This document shows positions 1 through 5,888 of a DNA stretch of 14,694 nucleotides, piece after piece. Position 1 is the first letter of the stretch, and every line of letters begins with the position of its first letter. Origin of the DNA: an uncultured Mycoplasmatota bacterium. Its GTDB lineage: Bacteria > Bacillota_I > Bacilli_A > RF39 > UBA660. The stretch lies in the NCBI GenBank assembly GCA_947384645.1, contig CANDHX010000011.1:1-14694 (forward strand). Reading direction: 5' to 3'. The notes under the pieces are model-generated. The model was not told the origin of the DNA, made no database searches, and was given only the letters and a program-made list of their open reading frames with translations. The position numbers and the translations under genes were made by a program.

Positions 1-320
1 GAAGTGGTAAAGAAGCAGCTGATACCTATTCAGCAAGAGCAGGTCATAGTGAGCATCAATCCGGATATGCGTTTGATTTAAATAGTGTAAACGATTCTTT
101 CGCTAACACCGAAGAGGGCAAGTGGGTCGCAAATAACTGCTATCGTTATGGATTTATTATAAGATATCCAAAAGGAAAAGAAGACGAAACCGGTTATAAA
201 TACGAATCCTGGCACCTTCGTTATGTAGGAATAGACTTAGCCACTAAACTTTATAATGCCGGCGACTGGATAACATTAGAAGATTACTTTGGCATTACAA
301 GTGCTTATCAAATACCATAA
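1..320 (+). CDS. VanY-type (M15B) D-alanyl-D-alanine carboxypeptidase, 3' end
   Basis: C-terminal 105 residues of an open frame that enters from the left edge (first full codon at 3, TAA at 318-320). The visible part holds the metal site of the M15B/LAS peptidases. There is an SxHxxGxAxD motif (visible residues 16-25, Zn ligands His18 and Asp25) and an ExWH motif (Glu68 as catalytic base, His71 as third Zn ligand) followed by LRYVG. Family members are extracytoplasmic zinc D,D-carboxypeptidases that remove the terminal D-Ala from peptidoglycan stem peptides; some bacteria use them in glycopeptide resistance, most for wall maturation. No van regulatory or ligase genes are visible nearby, so a housekeeping wall role is more likely. 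The N-terminal signal or anchor lies outside the window. Family call is firm; substrate preference (D,D versus L,D) is not decided by what is visible. Confidence 0.9.
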   Translation, partial: SGKEAADTYSARAGHSEHQSGYAFDLNSVNDSFANTEEGKWVANNCYRYGFIIRYPKGKEDETGYKYESWHLRYVGIDLATKLYNAGDWITLEDYFGITSAYQIP

Positions 321-327
321 AATTTCT

Positions 328-364
328 AAACTGTATTGATTTTATCATCAGTACAGTTTTATTA
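328..364 (+). terminator. Rho-independent terminator after the M15B peptidase gene
   Basis: Long hairpin 8 bp after the stop codon. Bases 328-340 pair with 347-359 (8 bp, one T-G wobble, then 4 bp) around a 6-base loop (341-346), and the 3' arm runs into a TTTTATTAT tract. It separates the peptidase from the next transcript. Confidence 0.8.
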
Positions 365-368
365 TCTA

Positions 369-397
369 TGGTCAAACATTATTAAATATGTTATTAT
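369..397 (+). promoter_or_regulatory. SigA-type promoter for the 423-1768 operon
   Basis: -35 TGGTCA (369-374), 17-bp spacer, -10 TATTAT (392-397). A TATG just upstream of the -10 (387-390) makes it a TRTGn-extended promoter. It lies directly after the terminator and about 25 bp before the start codon at 423. Confidence 0.6.
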
Positions 398-422
398 TTT
401 CTATAGAAAAGGATTTGAAAAA

Positions 423-1229
423 ATGGATAAAGAACATTACGGAATAATAGTTTTAGCATTAATTTTCATATTTGCTGGAATAGGTGGATACTATATCACT
501 AAAGCTTTCAAGAATCATAAAGAACCTTCTATCGAAATCGAATCTTCTAAAAAAACTCAGTTAGAAAAACTCGAAACAGTTTTAAAATCGATTGACGACT
601 TTAAAGAGTCCACTATAGAAATCGATATAGAAAACAACTCCATAATGATAGACGATACATATGAAGTTAAAATAAAAAACAACTCTTATGTCATGAATGT
701 CAAAGACTCTAATCATGAAAAAACTTACTGTCAAATAGTCGATGCTATAGAACAAAGCAAGGGACAAACGGCGGGGAAAACGAAAGATACTTGCGAAAAT
801 GCCTTAAAAGGAATAATCGGTTTATCGGCTCTTACTGTCGATATATACGAGACGAGTAAAACCATAAATCAAAGTATCGATGAAAAAATTTCCTTATACG
901 ATATATCTAACTCTCACAAGGAAAAAGATTTAATCAAAGATGATGAGATAAATTACAACATAACAATAGACAATTACATTTTATCTTCGATGTCATTAAC
1001 TTACGACGAAGTTAATAAAACACACAACATTAGGGGAAATATTTATAACCCCCAAAAGATAAAATCTCAAAAGTTTATATTTAAAATATACGACAAAGAC
1101 AAAACACCGATATCCCAAAAAGAATATACATACGAAAACGATACGAAAAAATACAAGGGATTGTTTATAGATATCGAAGTAGAAAATAATAATGCGAAAT
1201 ATTACTCCATTGAGAAGGTGAAAAAATGA
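423..1229 (+). CDS. Membrane-anchored extracytoplasmic protein, possible C-terminal FxLYD-like domain
   Basis: 268 residues. The ATG at 423 is chosen because AAAAGGA (407-413) sits 9 bases upstream; a longer frame from a TTG at 336 would begin inside the terminator hairpin. Residues 7-25 are one hydrophobic segment, so the protein is probably anchored by its N terminus with about 240 residues outside the cell. Two cysteines (103 and 124) could form a disulfide. The last ~60 residues read like a small beta-sandwich, with an N-rich GNIYNP strand followed by FKIYDKD, which fits the FxLYD pattern of secreted Bacillota proteins (inference). I do not recognise the family. Its last 4 bases overlap the trmL start (ATGA), so the two are translationally coupled, although a functional link to tRNA modification is not obvious. 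Confidence 0.75.
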   Translation: MDKEHYGIIVLALIFIFAGIGGYYITKAFKNHKEPSIEIESSKKTQLEKLETVLKSIDDFKESTIEIDIENNSIMIDDTYEVKIKNNSYVMNVKDSNHEKTYCQIVDAIEQSKGQTAGKTKDTCENALKGIIGLSALTVDIYETSKTINQSIDEKISLYDISNSHKEKDLIKDDEINYNITIDNYILSSMSLTYDEVNKTHNIRGNIYNPQKIKSQKFIFKIYDKDKTPISQKEYTYENDTKKYKGLFIDIEVENNNAKYYSIEKVKK

Positions 1230-1768
1230 TTAACATAGTTCTATTCGAACCAGAAATACCGGGCAACACAGGAAACATCATGAGAACTTGTGTAGCTACG
1301 CATTCAAAACTTCATTTAATAAAGCCTCTAGGATTTAGCCTTGACGAAAAATACATAAGAAGAAGTGGCGTAAACTACATAGACAAATGCGATTATAAAG
1401 TATATGAAAACATTCGTGAATTTTTTGATAAGAACCAAAATGGAGAATACTTTTTTCTAACGAGATACGGGCATATTCCTCACACCAGTTTTGATTATAG
1501 TGATACAAGTAAAAACATTTATTTTATCTTTGGTAAAGAATCTACTGGTATACCACGAGAGATATTAAAACCTTATATCGATAGATGTATGCGTATTCCG
1601 ATGTCAGACGATGTAAGAGCTTTAAATCTTTCTAATTCAGTTGCCGTCATGGTATACGAGGCACTAAGGCAACAACATTATCCGAACCTCTTTAAAGAAG
1701 AGCCCCATAAAAGCAAAGATTTCATAATGGACGGCATAGAAAATGCAAATGAGAATCCTATTGATTAA
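1226..1768 (+). CDS. trmL: tRNA (cytidine(34)-2'-O)-methyltransferase TrmL
   Basis: SPOUT-class methyltransferase of 180 residues. The three SpoU motifs are all present: NTGNIMRT at residues 14-21, FGKESTGIP at 102-110, and the knot motif around LNLSNS at 133-138 that binds S-adenosylmethionine. The MINIVLFEPEIPGNTGN opening is characteristic of TrmL (YibK/CspR group), which adds a 2'-O-methyl to the wobble nucleotide 34 (C or cmnm5U) of tRNA-Leu isoacceptors, in the cytoplasm as a dimer. The C terminus after the knot is about 20 residues longer than usual, polar, with no motif I recognise. The start overlaps the stop of the previous gene by 4 bases, and AAGGTG at 1215-1220 inside that gene serves as ribosome binding site. 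The stop codon lies in the loop of the following terminator. Confidence 0.93.
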   Translation: MINIVLFEPEIPGNTGNIMRTCVATHSKLHLIKPLGFSLDEKYIRRSGVNYIDKCDYKVYENIREFFDKNQNGEYFFLTRYGHIPHTSFDYSDTSKNIYFIFGKESTGIPREILKPYIDRCMRIPMSDDVRALNLSNSVAVMVYEALRQQHYPNLFKEEPHKSKDFIMDGIENANENPID

Positions 1769-1779
1769 AGGATTTTTTT
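1754..1779 (+). terminator. Rho-independent terminator of trmL
   Basis: AATCCT (1754-1759) pairs with AGGATT (1769-1774) around a 9-base loop that contains the trmL stop codon TAA (1766-1768). A run of T follows to 1779. The stem is short (6 bp), so termination may be partial. Confidence 0.65.
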
Positions 1780-1780
1780 C

Positions 1781-1809
1781 TTGACTTAAATACAAACGCT
1801 TGCTAGAAT
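1781..1809 (+). promoter_or_regulatory. Strong SigA-type promoter with extended -10
   Basis: TTGACT (1781-1786), exactly 17 bp, TAGAAT (1804-1809), with TGc directly before the -10. It starts one base after the T-run of the trmL terminator. Predicted transcription start is near 1816, ahead of the AAGGGTGA ribosome binding site at 1821-1828. Confidence 0.8.
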
Positions 1810-1832
1810 ATTTACCTATTAAGGGTGATAAA

Positions 1833-2591
1833 ATGAATAGCGCATACGACATTAAAAACGGTGTACTCTATGTAGAAACCGATAAAGAAAAAAGAACAGA
1901 AAGAACTGACGCAATTCCTTCTATTCTAGAGTTAGAAAACAAATTAGAAATAATTGAAAGTGAATTAAAAGATAAAAGAAAAAGACTTAAAAGATTGGGA
2001 TATGCCAAAAAACCCAATAAATGGAAAAAACTGATTTTTTGGACAATATTTACAATGCTCATAATAACGATAGTTCCTTCACTTAGTGTCTATTTTCTAG
2101 AAAACGGTGCCAATCCGCTTTGTGATACACCACTTGGCATTATGAGTATGACTAAATTCGTAAGAATAGTCTCTAGTATGGTTTTAATTCCTTTTTATAC
2201 AGTACTACAAACGGTTTCTTATTTTAAAGAAAAACAAAAAAATTCAAAAAGGGAAGGACTCGAGGCAGAGATAAACTTCCTAGAAAGAGAATATCATCAA
2301 GAAAAAAAGAAACTTGAATCACTTAAAAAAAGACATGCCAATCCTAAACTCAAAGATACTAAACGAAAAAGTCTTATCAACACTGCCGTAAATTACAAAT
2401 TAGATTTAACAAATAGAGCAGAATTGATAAATAAACTTCATCTTTATAGAGATTATTTGATGAAAAAATACAAACAAGGAAGAGTAAAAGATGCCCTAAA
2501 AAGAAAAGGTTTCACAGCGAAAGAAACAAAGGAAAGTATTAATTATATCAAACACAATTTTTACTTAAAACCTCGTAGTAAGTCACATTAA
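1833..2591 (+). CDS. Two-TM coiled-coil membrane protein, unknown
   Basis: 252 residues, family not recognised. ATG 1833 is used because AAGGGTGA ends 4 bases upstream; the in-frame TTG at 1800 lies inside the promoter and cannot be a start. Order of parts: a short N-terminal segment; a charged heptad-rich helix (about 30-56); TM1 (about 67-89); a short loop with one Cys; TM2 (about 109-130); a second Lys/Glu-rich coiled coil (about 132-175); then a basic C-terminal helical region that includes a KDALKRKGFTAKE segment. This predicts a hairpin membrane protein with both coiled coils in the cytoplasm. The strong private promoter and the terminators on both sides make it a single-gene transcript. 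A structural or scaffold role is a guess from shape only. Confidence 0.75.
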   Translation: MNSAYDIKNGVLYVETDKEKRTERTDAIPSILELENKLEIIESELKDKRKRLKRLGYAKKPNKWKKLIFWTIFTMLIITIVPSLSVYFLENGANPLCDTPLGIMSMTKFVRIVSSMVLIPFYTVLQTVSYFKEKQKNSKREGLEAEINFLEREYHQEKKKLESLKKRHANPKLKDTKRKSLINTAVNYKLDLTNRAELINKLHLYRDYLMKKYKQGRVKDALKRKGFTAKETKESINYIKHNFYLKPRSKSH

Positions 2592-2620
2592 AAGCAACAT
2601 ACAAAAGTATGCTGCTTTTT
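2590..2620. terminator. Bidirectional terminator between convergent genes
   Basis: Bases 2590-2596 pair with 2613-2619 and CATAC (2598-2602) with GTATG (2607-2611), with one A/C mismatch between and an AAAA loop. T-rich tracts follow on both strands, so it can stop the 1833-2591 transcript and the ferredoxin transcript. It begins on the stop codon (2589-2591). Confidence 0.8.
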
Positions 2621-2622
2621 AA

Positions 2623-2898
2623 CTATTCTTTACAATTGCAAGAACATTCTTCTCCACATTCGCATGGGTCGCAATTGCAATTTTCGCATTTACATTTATC
2701 ATTATCCACATCGACTAAACTGATTGCTGAAGTAGGACATCCTTCCATAGCAGCAATCGCATCTTTGTCGCCGTCCTCGACAAATTCTTTTTTAGGACTA
2801 GATGTATTGTCTGATGCATATGTAAAAACATTTGGTGCTATACTCATACAAGCACCACAACAAATACAAGCACTATCGTCGACTATAACTTTTTTCAT
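2623..2898 (-). CDS. Single-cluster 4Fe-4S ferredoxin with cysteine-rich C-terminal tail
   Basis: 91 residues from ATG 2898. This start has GGAGGA 8 bases upstream; the in-frame TTG at 2913 and ATG at 2904 lie upstream of or on that site. Residues 1-62 are a small bacterial ferredoxin. The N-terminal motif is C11-I-C13-C14-G-A-C17, and the fourth ligand is in GCPTSAI (Cys54), the arrangement of one-cluster ferredoxins in Bacillus and Thermotoga. The expected ligands are C11, C14, C17 and C54; C13 is extra. Residues 69-89 then add nine cysteines in CxC, CxxC and CEC spacings with Asp/Glu/Asn between them, like a metallothionein. This tail is not part of a normal ferredoxin. The protein likely carries electrons in the cytoplasm; the tail could bind further metal or store a cluster (inference). 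Monocistronic, with its own promoter and terminator. Confidence 0.9.
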   Translation of the reverse strand: MKKVIVDDSACICCGACMSIAPNVFTYASDNTSSPKKEFVEDGDKDAIAAMEGCPTSAISLVDVDNDKCKCENCNCDPCECGEECSCNCKE

Positions 2899-2917
2899 AT
2901 TCATTTCCTCCAAAATA

Positions 2918-2946
2918 ATTATAAATTAAATTTCATTTTTAAGCAA
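2918..2946 (-). promoter_or_regulatory. Ferredoxin promoter
   Basis: On the minus strand TTGCTT (plus-strand 2946-2941), 17 bp, then TATAAT (2923-2918). Predicted transcription start is near 2911, directly at the GGAGGA site, so the leader is only about 13 bases. This supports the ATG at 2898. Confidence 0.75.
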
Positions 2947-2948
2947 GA

Positions 2949-2977
2949 TTGTATTTGATTATTAACACAAATATGAT
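2949..2977 (+). promoter_or_regulatory. Promoter of the 2999 gene, back to back with the ferredoxin promoter
   Basis: TTGTAT (2949-2954), 17 bp, TATGAT (2972-2977). Its -35 is only 2 bp from the -35 of the divergent ferredoxin promoter. Predicted start of transcription near 2984 excludes the ATG at 2981 as a normal start. Confidence 0.6.
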
Positions 2978-2998
2978 AAAATGAAAATGGTGAAGTAT

Positions 2999-3997
2999 AT
3001 GAGTTCAAGAATGGATAAATATAAAGATGAAGAAAGAGTAACCGAAAGCAGGACCGCTCGTAATCAAAAAATGTATGGCGAATTAAACGAAAAAGACTTC
3101 GAAGATATAAACCTTACAAGTAACATTTCTGTTATAGAAACCGATACTGAAAATTTAGATATCGACACTTTAAAAGAGATACTAAATCAAAAATATAAGA
3201 AAGAATCGAAAAAAATTCAAAGACCTAAAGAAAAACCAATTAAAGAAAAAGATATCGATGAGGAACACGAAGACACAAAAGAATACGACCTCAAAAAAGT
3301 CATCGAAACAGCTCACAAAAATAAGACGTCCGATTATGATGAAGAACGTTTTAAAAAGATAAGAGAAACCCAATACGATATACTAAACAGTTTAAATATA
3401 AACAATGAGAGCGAAGAAAAAGAACCTTTAGAAGAAGATAAAAAAGCTAAAGAAGAGAATTTGACAGTCGAAGAAGCTAATTTGATAAATTTGATTAAAA
3501 CGGTTAATGCAAACGCTTCTAAAAAGAAAAAATCTACTTCGATAGAAGACGATTTACTGAGCGACTTGAAAGGCGACGAAAGCAAAACGGAAGTCTTAGA
3601 CCCAATTCCTATAGAAGAGGCTGAACCCGATAAAAAGCCGACCTTAGTAGAAGAACTAGAAAAAACCAAGCAACTATCCAAAAAGGAAATAGACGACGAA
3701 ATCGAAAAATTGACGACAAAATTAGACGACGTCATCGAAGCAGTTAAAGAAGAAACCGAAAAAGAAGAATTAGAAAAAACAGAAAAGCAGTTATCCAAAA
3801 CGGAAGAACTCTCTAATTCATTCTATACCGGTAAATTCCAAATAAACAAAAACGATATGGATGATTTTAAAGATTTAGAAAACGAACTTTCGGGTGGCAG
3901 CATTTTCGTAAAAATACTTATCATCTTATTAGTGCTAATCATAATAGCTGTTGCCGTCTACTTTTTAAACAAATACTTAAATTTAGGACTATTTTAA
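2999..3997 (+). CDS. Highly charged, mostly helical protein with C-terminal membrane anchor, unknown
   Basis: 332 residues from ATG 2999 (GGTGA at 2989-2993). Two upstream in-frame ATGs at 2981 and 2987 fall at the predicted transcription start or on the ribosome binding site. The N terminus has a conserved-looking block with SRTARNQKMYGEL (about residues 17-29). The middle is Lys/Glu/Asp-rich with several predicted helices, one containing RETQYDILNSLN, and a long coiled-coil stretch around 215-270. Near the end, NSFYTGKFQ precedes one strongly hydrophobic segment (about 303-325) and a few terminal residues. This topology puts about 300 residues in the cytoplasm, held to the membrane by the tail. 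I do not recognise a named family. The shape resembles cytoplasmic adaptors of wall or division machinery, but that is only analogy. Single-gene unit. Confidence 0.75.
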   Translation: MSSRMDKYKDEERVTESRTARNQKMYGELNEKDFEDINLTSNISVIETDTENLDIDTLKEILNQKYKKESKKIQRPKEKPIKEKDIDEEHEDTKEYDLKKVIETAHKNKTSDYDEERFKKIRETQYDILNSLNINNESEEKEPLEEDKKAKEENLTVEEANLINLIKTVNANASKKKKSTSIEDDLLSDLKGDESKTEVLDPIPIEEAEPDKKPTLVEELEKTKQLSKKEIDDEIEKLTTKLDDVIEAVKEETEKEELEKTEKQLSKTEELSNSFYTGKFQINKNDMDDFKDLENELSGGSIFVKILIILLVLIIIAVAVYFLNKYLNLGLF

Positions 3998-4009
3998 AGT
4001 CCTTTTTTT
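3985..4009 (+). terminator. Rho-independent terminator of the 2999 gene
   Basis: AGGACT (3985-3990) pairs with AGTCCT (3998-4003) around a 7-base loop that ends with the stop codon TAA (3995-3997). Seven T follow (4003-4009). The next gene starts only 16 bases later. Confidence 0.75.
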
Positions 4010-4017
4010 CATATAAT
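4010..4017 (+). promoter_or_regulatory. -10 element directly before yunB; possible leaderless promoter
   Basis: CATATAAT at 4010-4017 contains a perfect TATAAT (4012-4017) and ends 7 bases before the yunB ATG, so transcription would start at or next to the A of ATG. No good SigA -35 lies 16-18 bp upstream. The 8-base form also resembles the Bacillus SigE -10 (CATACAAT type), and GACTATT at 3987-3993 loosely resembles a SigE -35. The SigE reading is speculative. Confidence 0.4.
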
Positions 4018-4024
4018 TTAATAG

Positions 4025-4714
4025 ATGAAAAGAATAAAACTCAAAAATTCTAAATTAAAAAAGCGATACAAAATAGTACTATTCATAGTTCTATCACTTT
4101 TACTTGCGTTCTATATTTCTTATATCTTAATTAAATCTGTATCTAGTAACATTTACGAATATACTAAAGCTAAAGTGAGAAAAGAAAACATTTCTATTAT
4201 TAAAGAAGCATTCTATAATACGGACTATTCTTCTTTAGATGTCGATAACTTAATAGACATAATTAAAAACTCTAAAGAAGAAATTCTCGAAGTCAATTTT
4301 CACTTGGACTCCTGCTCCAAAATATTAATGCAAATAACTCAATATATAAATAAAAAAGTAGGCGATTTAAATTTCACCGGCTATAGACTAGATATCCCAG
4401 TTGGATATGCCACATCTTCTCCTCTTTTAGTAAATATCGGACCCAAAATTCCTGTCAAAGTTGAAATAGCCGACGTCGCTTTGGGTAACGTACGAACGAC
4501 GGCTAAACCGTTTGGAATAAACAATGCCTTAATCGAAGTCTATCTCGATATATATCTCAAGACCTCTATAATATATCCCCAAGAAGTTATATATGACGAT
4601 ACGGAGTACTCTTCCTTAGTTTCATCGAAAATCATTACGGGCAATGTACCCAGTTTCTATAACGGAACTCTTACTTCAAAAAGTGACACTATTAATCTTC
4701 CATTCAAAGAATAA
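4025..4714 (+). CDS. yunB: YunB-family protein (sporulation protein YunB)
   Basis: 229 residues. A basic N terminus and one TM segment (about 17-38) are followed by an extracytoplasmic domain. The second half matches the YunB pattern as I know it: RLDIPVGYATSSPLL, then GPKIPVKVEI, then FGINNALIEVYLDIYL with the GIN core, then a PQEVIYD segment, and ITGNVPSFYNG near the end. Length is close to the family norm (about 230-255). YunB of Bacillus subtilis is a mother-cell (SigE) gene needed for efficient sporulation; its biochemical role is unclear. There is no Shine-Dalgarno before ATG 4025 and an in-frame TAG directly upstream, so the start is either leaderless or unusually weak. Its proximity to yutD agrees with the Bacillus gene order. 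Family call is good; whether it acts in sporulation here is open. Confidence 0.8.
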   Translation: MKRIKLKNSKLKKRYKIVLFIVLSLLLAFYISYILIKSVSSNIYEYTKAKVRKENISIIKEAFYNTDYSSLDVDNLIDIIKNSKEEILEVNFHLDSCSKILMQITQYINKKVGDLNFTGYRLDIPVGYATSSPLLVNIGPKIPVKVEIADVALGNVRTTAKPFGINNALIEVYLDIYLKTSIIYPQEVIYDDTEYSSLVSSKIITGNVPSFYNGTLTSKSDTINLPFKE

Positions 4715-4726
4715 ATGTGATATAAT
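4698..4726 (+). promoter_or_regulatory. Promoter of the 4751-5842 operon (extended -10)
   Basis: TGTGa TATAAT (4716-4726) is a TRTGn-extended consensus -10. The hexamer 17 bp upstream (TTCCAT, 4698-4703) is a poor -35, which fits an extended -10 promoter. AGGAGAG at 4738-4744 is the ribosome binding site. Confidence 0.65.
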
Positions 4727-4750
4727 CATTTATGATAGGAGAGTGTCCTT

Positions 4751-5548
4751 ATGAACAATAGAGTTTTTGTAAATGAATTTATAGAACTTGGATTAAAGTC
4801 TTTTTTCCAAAAAGACAGTAACAATCCTTTAGAACGTCATATAGTCGAATGTCTTTGCGACGTATACGGAACTGACTGTATAAAAAGTATATATGATACA
4901 CATGACGAAGGCTCTTTTACATCCACTCTGTTTAAATATGGACTATCGAGAACTAACTACGATAACTTTTTAAGGGACACTATAAAATACGAAAAATTTA
5001 GAAAGGAAAACGCCAAAGACCCAGCTTTAAAATCCGATATAGCAAGCAAAATCGAAGTACACTTAATAATAATGTTCCTGCATAAATGCCTTCTTATCGA
5101 ACCGACTCTAGAAGAAATTGGACACTTCGAGAATAACTTGCTCAATAACTTTGAAATAATAAAATTGCATTTCAATACTTCGATTAATCCGAATAGAACC
5201 AGAGATATCTGGAACAAGAAAAAACGCATGCTCGAAGACAATGTCGAGCTGGTAGAAATTAAACCAGATTACTTAGATGAATTCACTTACGCAAAATTCG
5301 GAACTAGTTTAAAAGACGTCAAACAGATGGACTATCGCATGGTCGAAGAATTGAATTGCTATATAAAATCTAAGATGCAACTAGATGTCACTAAAGAACC
5401 AGAGAAATCGAAACTCGATTTAAAGTCGTTAAAAAGAAACACCGTACTATCGACAGGAAACGGTTTTGTCGATGCTCTATTTATTGCAGCTATAATGGCA
5501 ACTGAAGTGTCGATAGGATTGATATATTTATTTTTACATATGAAATAA
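4751..5548 (+). CDS. Unknown protein with C-terminal TM segment, upstream of yutD
   Basis: 265 residues with a strong ribosome binding site before ATG 4751. The body (1-230) is predicted soluble and largely helical, rich in Lys, Asp and Leu, and has four scattered cysteines (35, 43, 97 and 203). It contains a NPNRTRDIWNKKKR segment near the middle. A single hydrophobic stretch (about 238-261) ends the protein, leaving almost nothing outside, so it is a tail-anchored membrane protein with a cytoplasmic domain. I do not recognise the family, and none of the B. subtilis genes usually found between yunB and yutD (lytH, lipA, yutC) matches it. It is 15 bp upstream of yutD and shares its promoter, so both are made together. 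Confidence 0.7.
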   Translation: MNNRVFVNEFIELGLKSFFQKDSNNPLERHIVECLCDVYGTDCIKSIYDTHDEGSFTSTLFKYGLSRTNYDNFLRDTIKYEKFRKENAKDPALKSDIASKIEVHLIIMFLHKCLLIEPTLEEIGHFENNLLNNFEIIKLHFNTSINPNRTRDIWNKKKRMLEDNVELVEIKPDYLDEFTYAKFGTSLKDVKQMDYRMVEELNCYIKSKMQLDVTKEPEKSKLDLKSLKRNTVLSTGNGFVDALFIAAIMATEVSIGLIYLFLHMK

Positions 5549-5563
5549 CATTAGGGGGATACG

Positions 5564-5842
5564 ATGATCAAAATAAATGATATAGAATATGAAATAGTTG
5601 AAAACGAAAGAGACGCACTCGATATAGATTTATTAAAAGAAAAAGTGACCGACTACTTTGTAGAATACGACTACATAGTGGGAGACTGGGCATACGGTAA
5701 ATTGAGGTTAAAAGGTTTTAACGAAAAGAGCAATAAAGACTACAAGCCGATAAACGATATGTCCAAAATGAAACAGTATATCGAAGACTATTGTGCATAC
5801 GGTTGCAAATATTTCATCATAAAAAGAATTAAACTTGATTAA
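5564..5842 (+). CDS. yutD: YutD family protein (DUF1027)
   Basis: 92 residues behind AGGGGGA (5553-5559). The core motifs of the YutD family are clear: YDYIVGDWAYGKLRLKGF (about 35-52) and the C-terminal YIEDYCAYGCKYFIIK (about 73-88) with the conserved C-x-x-G-C pattern. Length is near the family norm. YutD is a small cytoplasmic protein conserved across Bacilli; its biochemical role is not established. It is the second gene of a two-gene unit. The start is fixed by the ribosome binding site, and the stop overlaps the -35 of the next promoter. Confidence 0.9.
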   Translation: MIKINDIEYEIVENERDALDIDLLKEKVTDYFVEYDYIVGDWAYGKLRLKGFNEKSNKDYKPINDMSKMKQYIEDYCAYGCKYFIIKRIKLD

Positions 5843-5863
5843 GACATAATTTTGTGTTAAAAT
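5835..5863 (+). promoter_or_regulatory. Promoter of the Pro-rich protein gene (extended -10)
   Basis: TTGATT (5835-5840), 17 bp, TAAAAT (5858-5863), with TGTGt directly before the -10 (5853-5857). The -35 uses the last codons of yutD. Predicted start near 5870, ahead of AGAGGGAT (5877-5884). Confidence 0.75.
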
Positions 5864-5888
5864 TCTTTATAGAATAAGAGGGATTGCT

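Noticed and set aside
336..422. Longer N terminus for the 423 gene from a TTG at 336
   Set aside because: The extension lies inside the terminator hairpin and promoter and has no ribosome binding site; ATG 423 has one.
1800..1832. TTG start at 1800 for the two-TM coiled-coil protein
   Set aside because: It overlaps the -10 region of a strong promoter, upstream of the predicted transcription start.
2609..2929. Plus-strand frame of 106 codons opposite the ferredoxin
   Set aside because: It is antisense to a clear ferredoxin, has Ser/His-rich shadow composition and no start signal.
3334..3798. Minus-strand frame of 154 codons, Ser/Phe-rich
   Set aside because: Shadow of the Lys/Glu/Asp-rich gene on the plus strand; no ribosome site or promoter.
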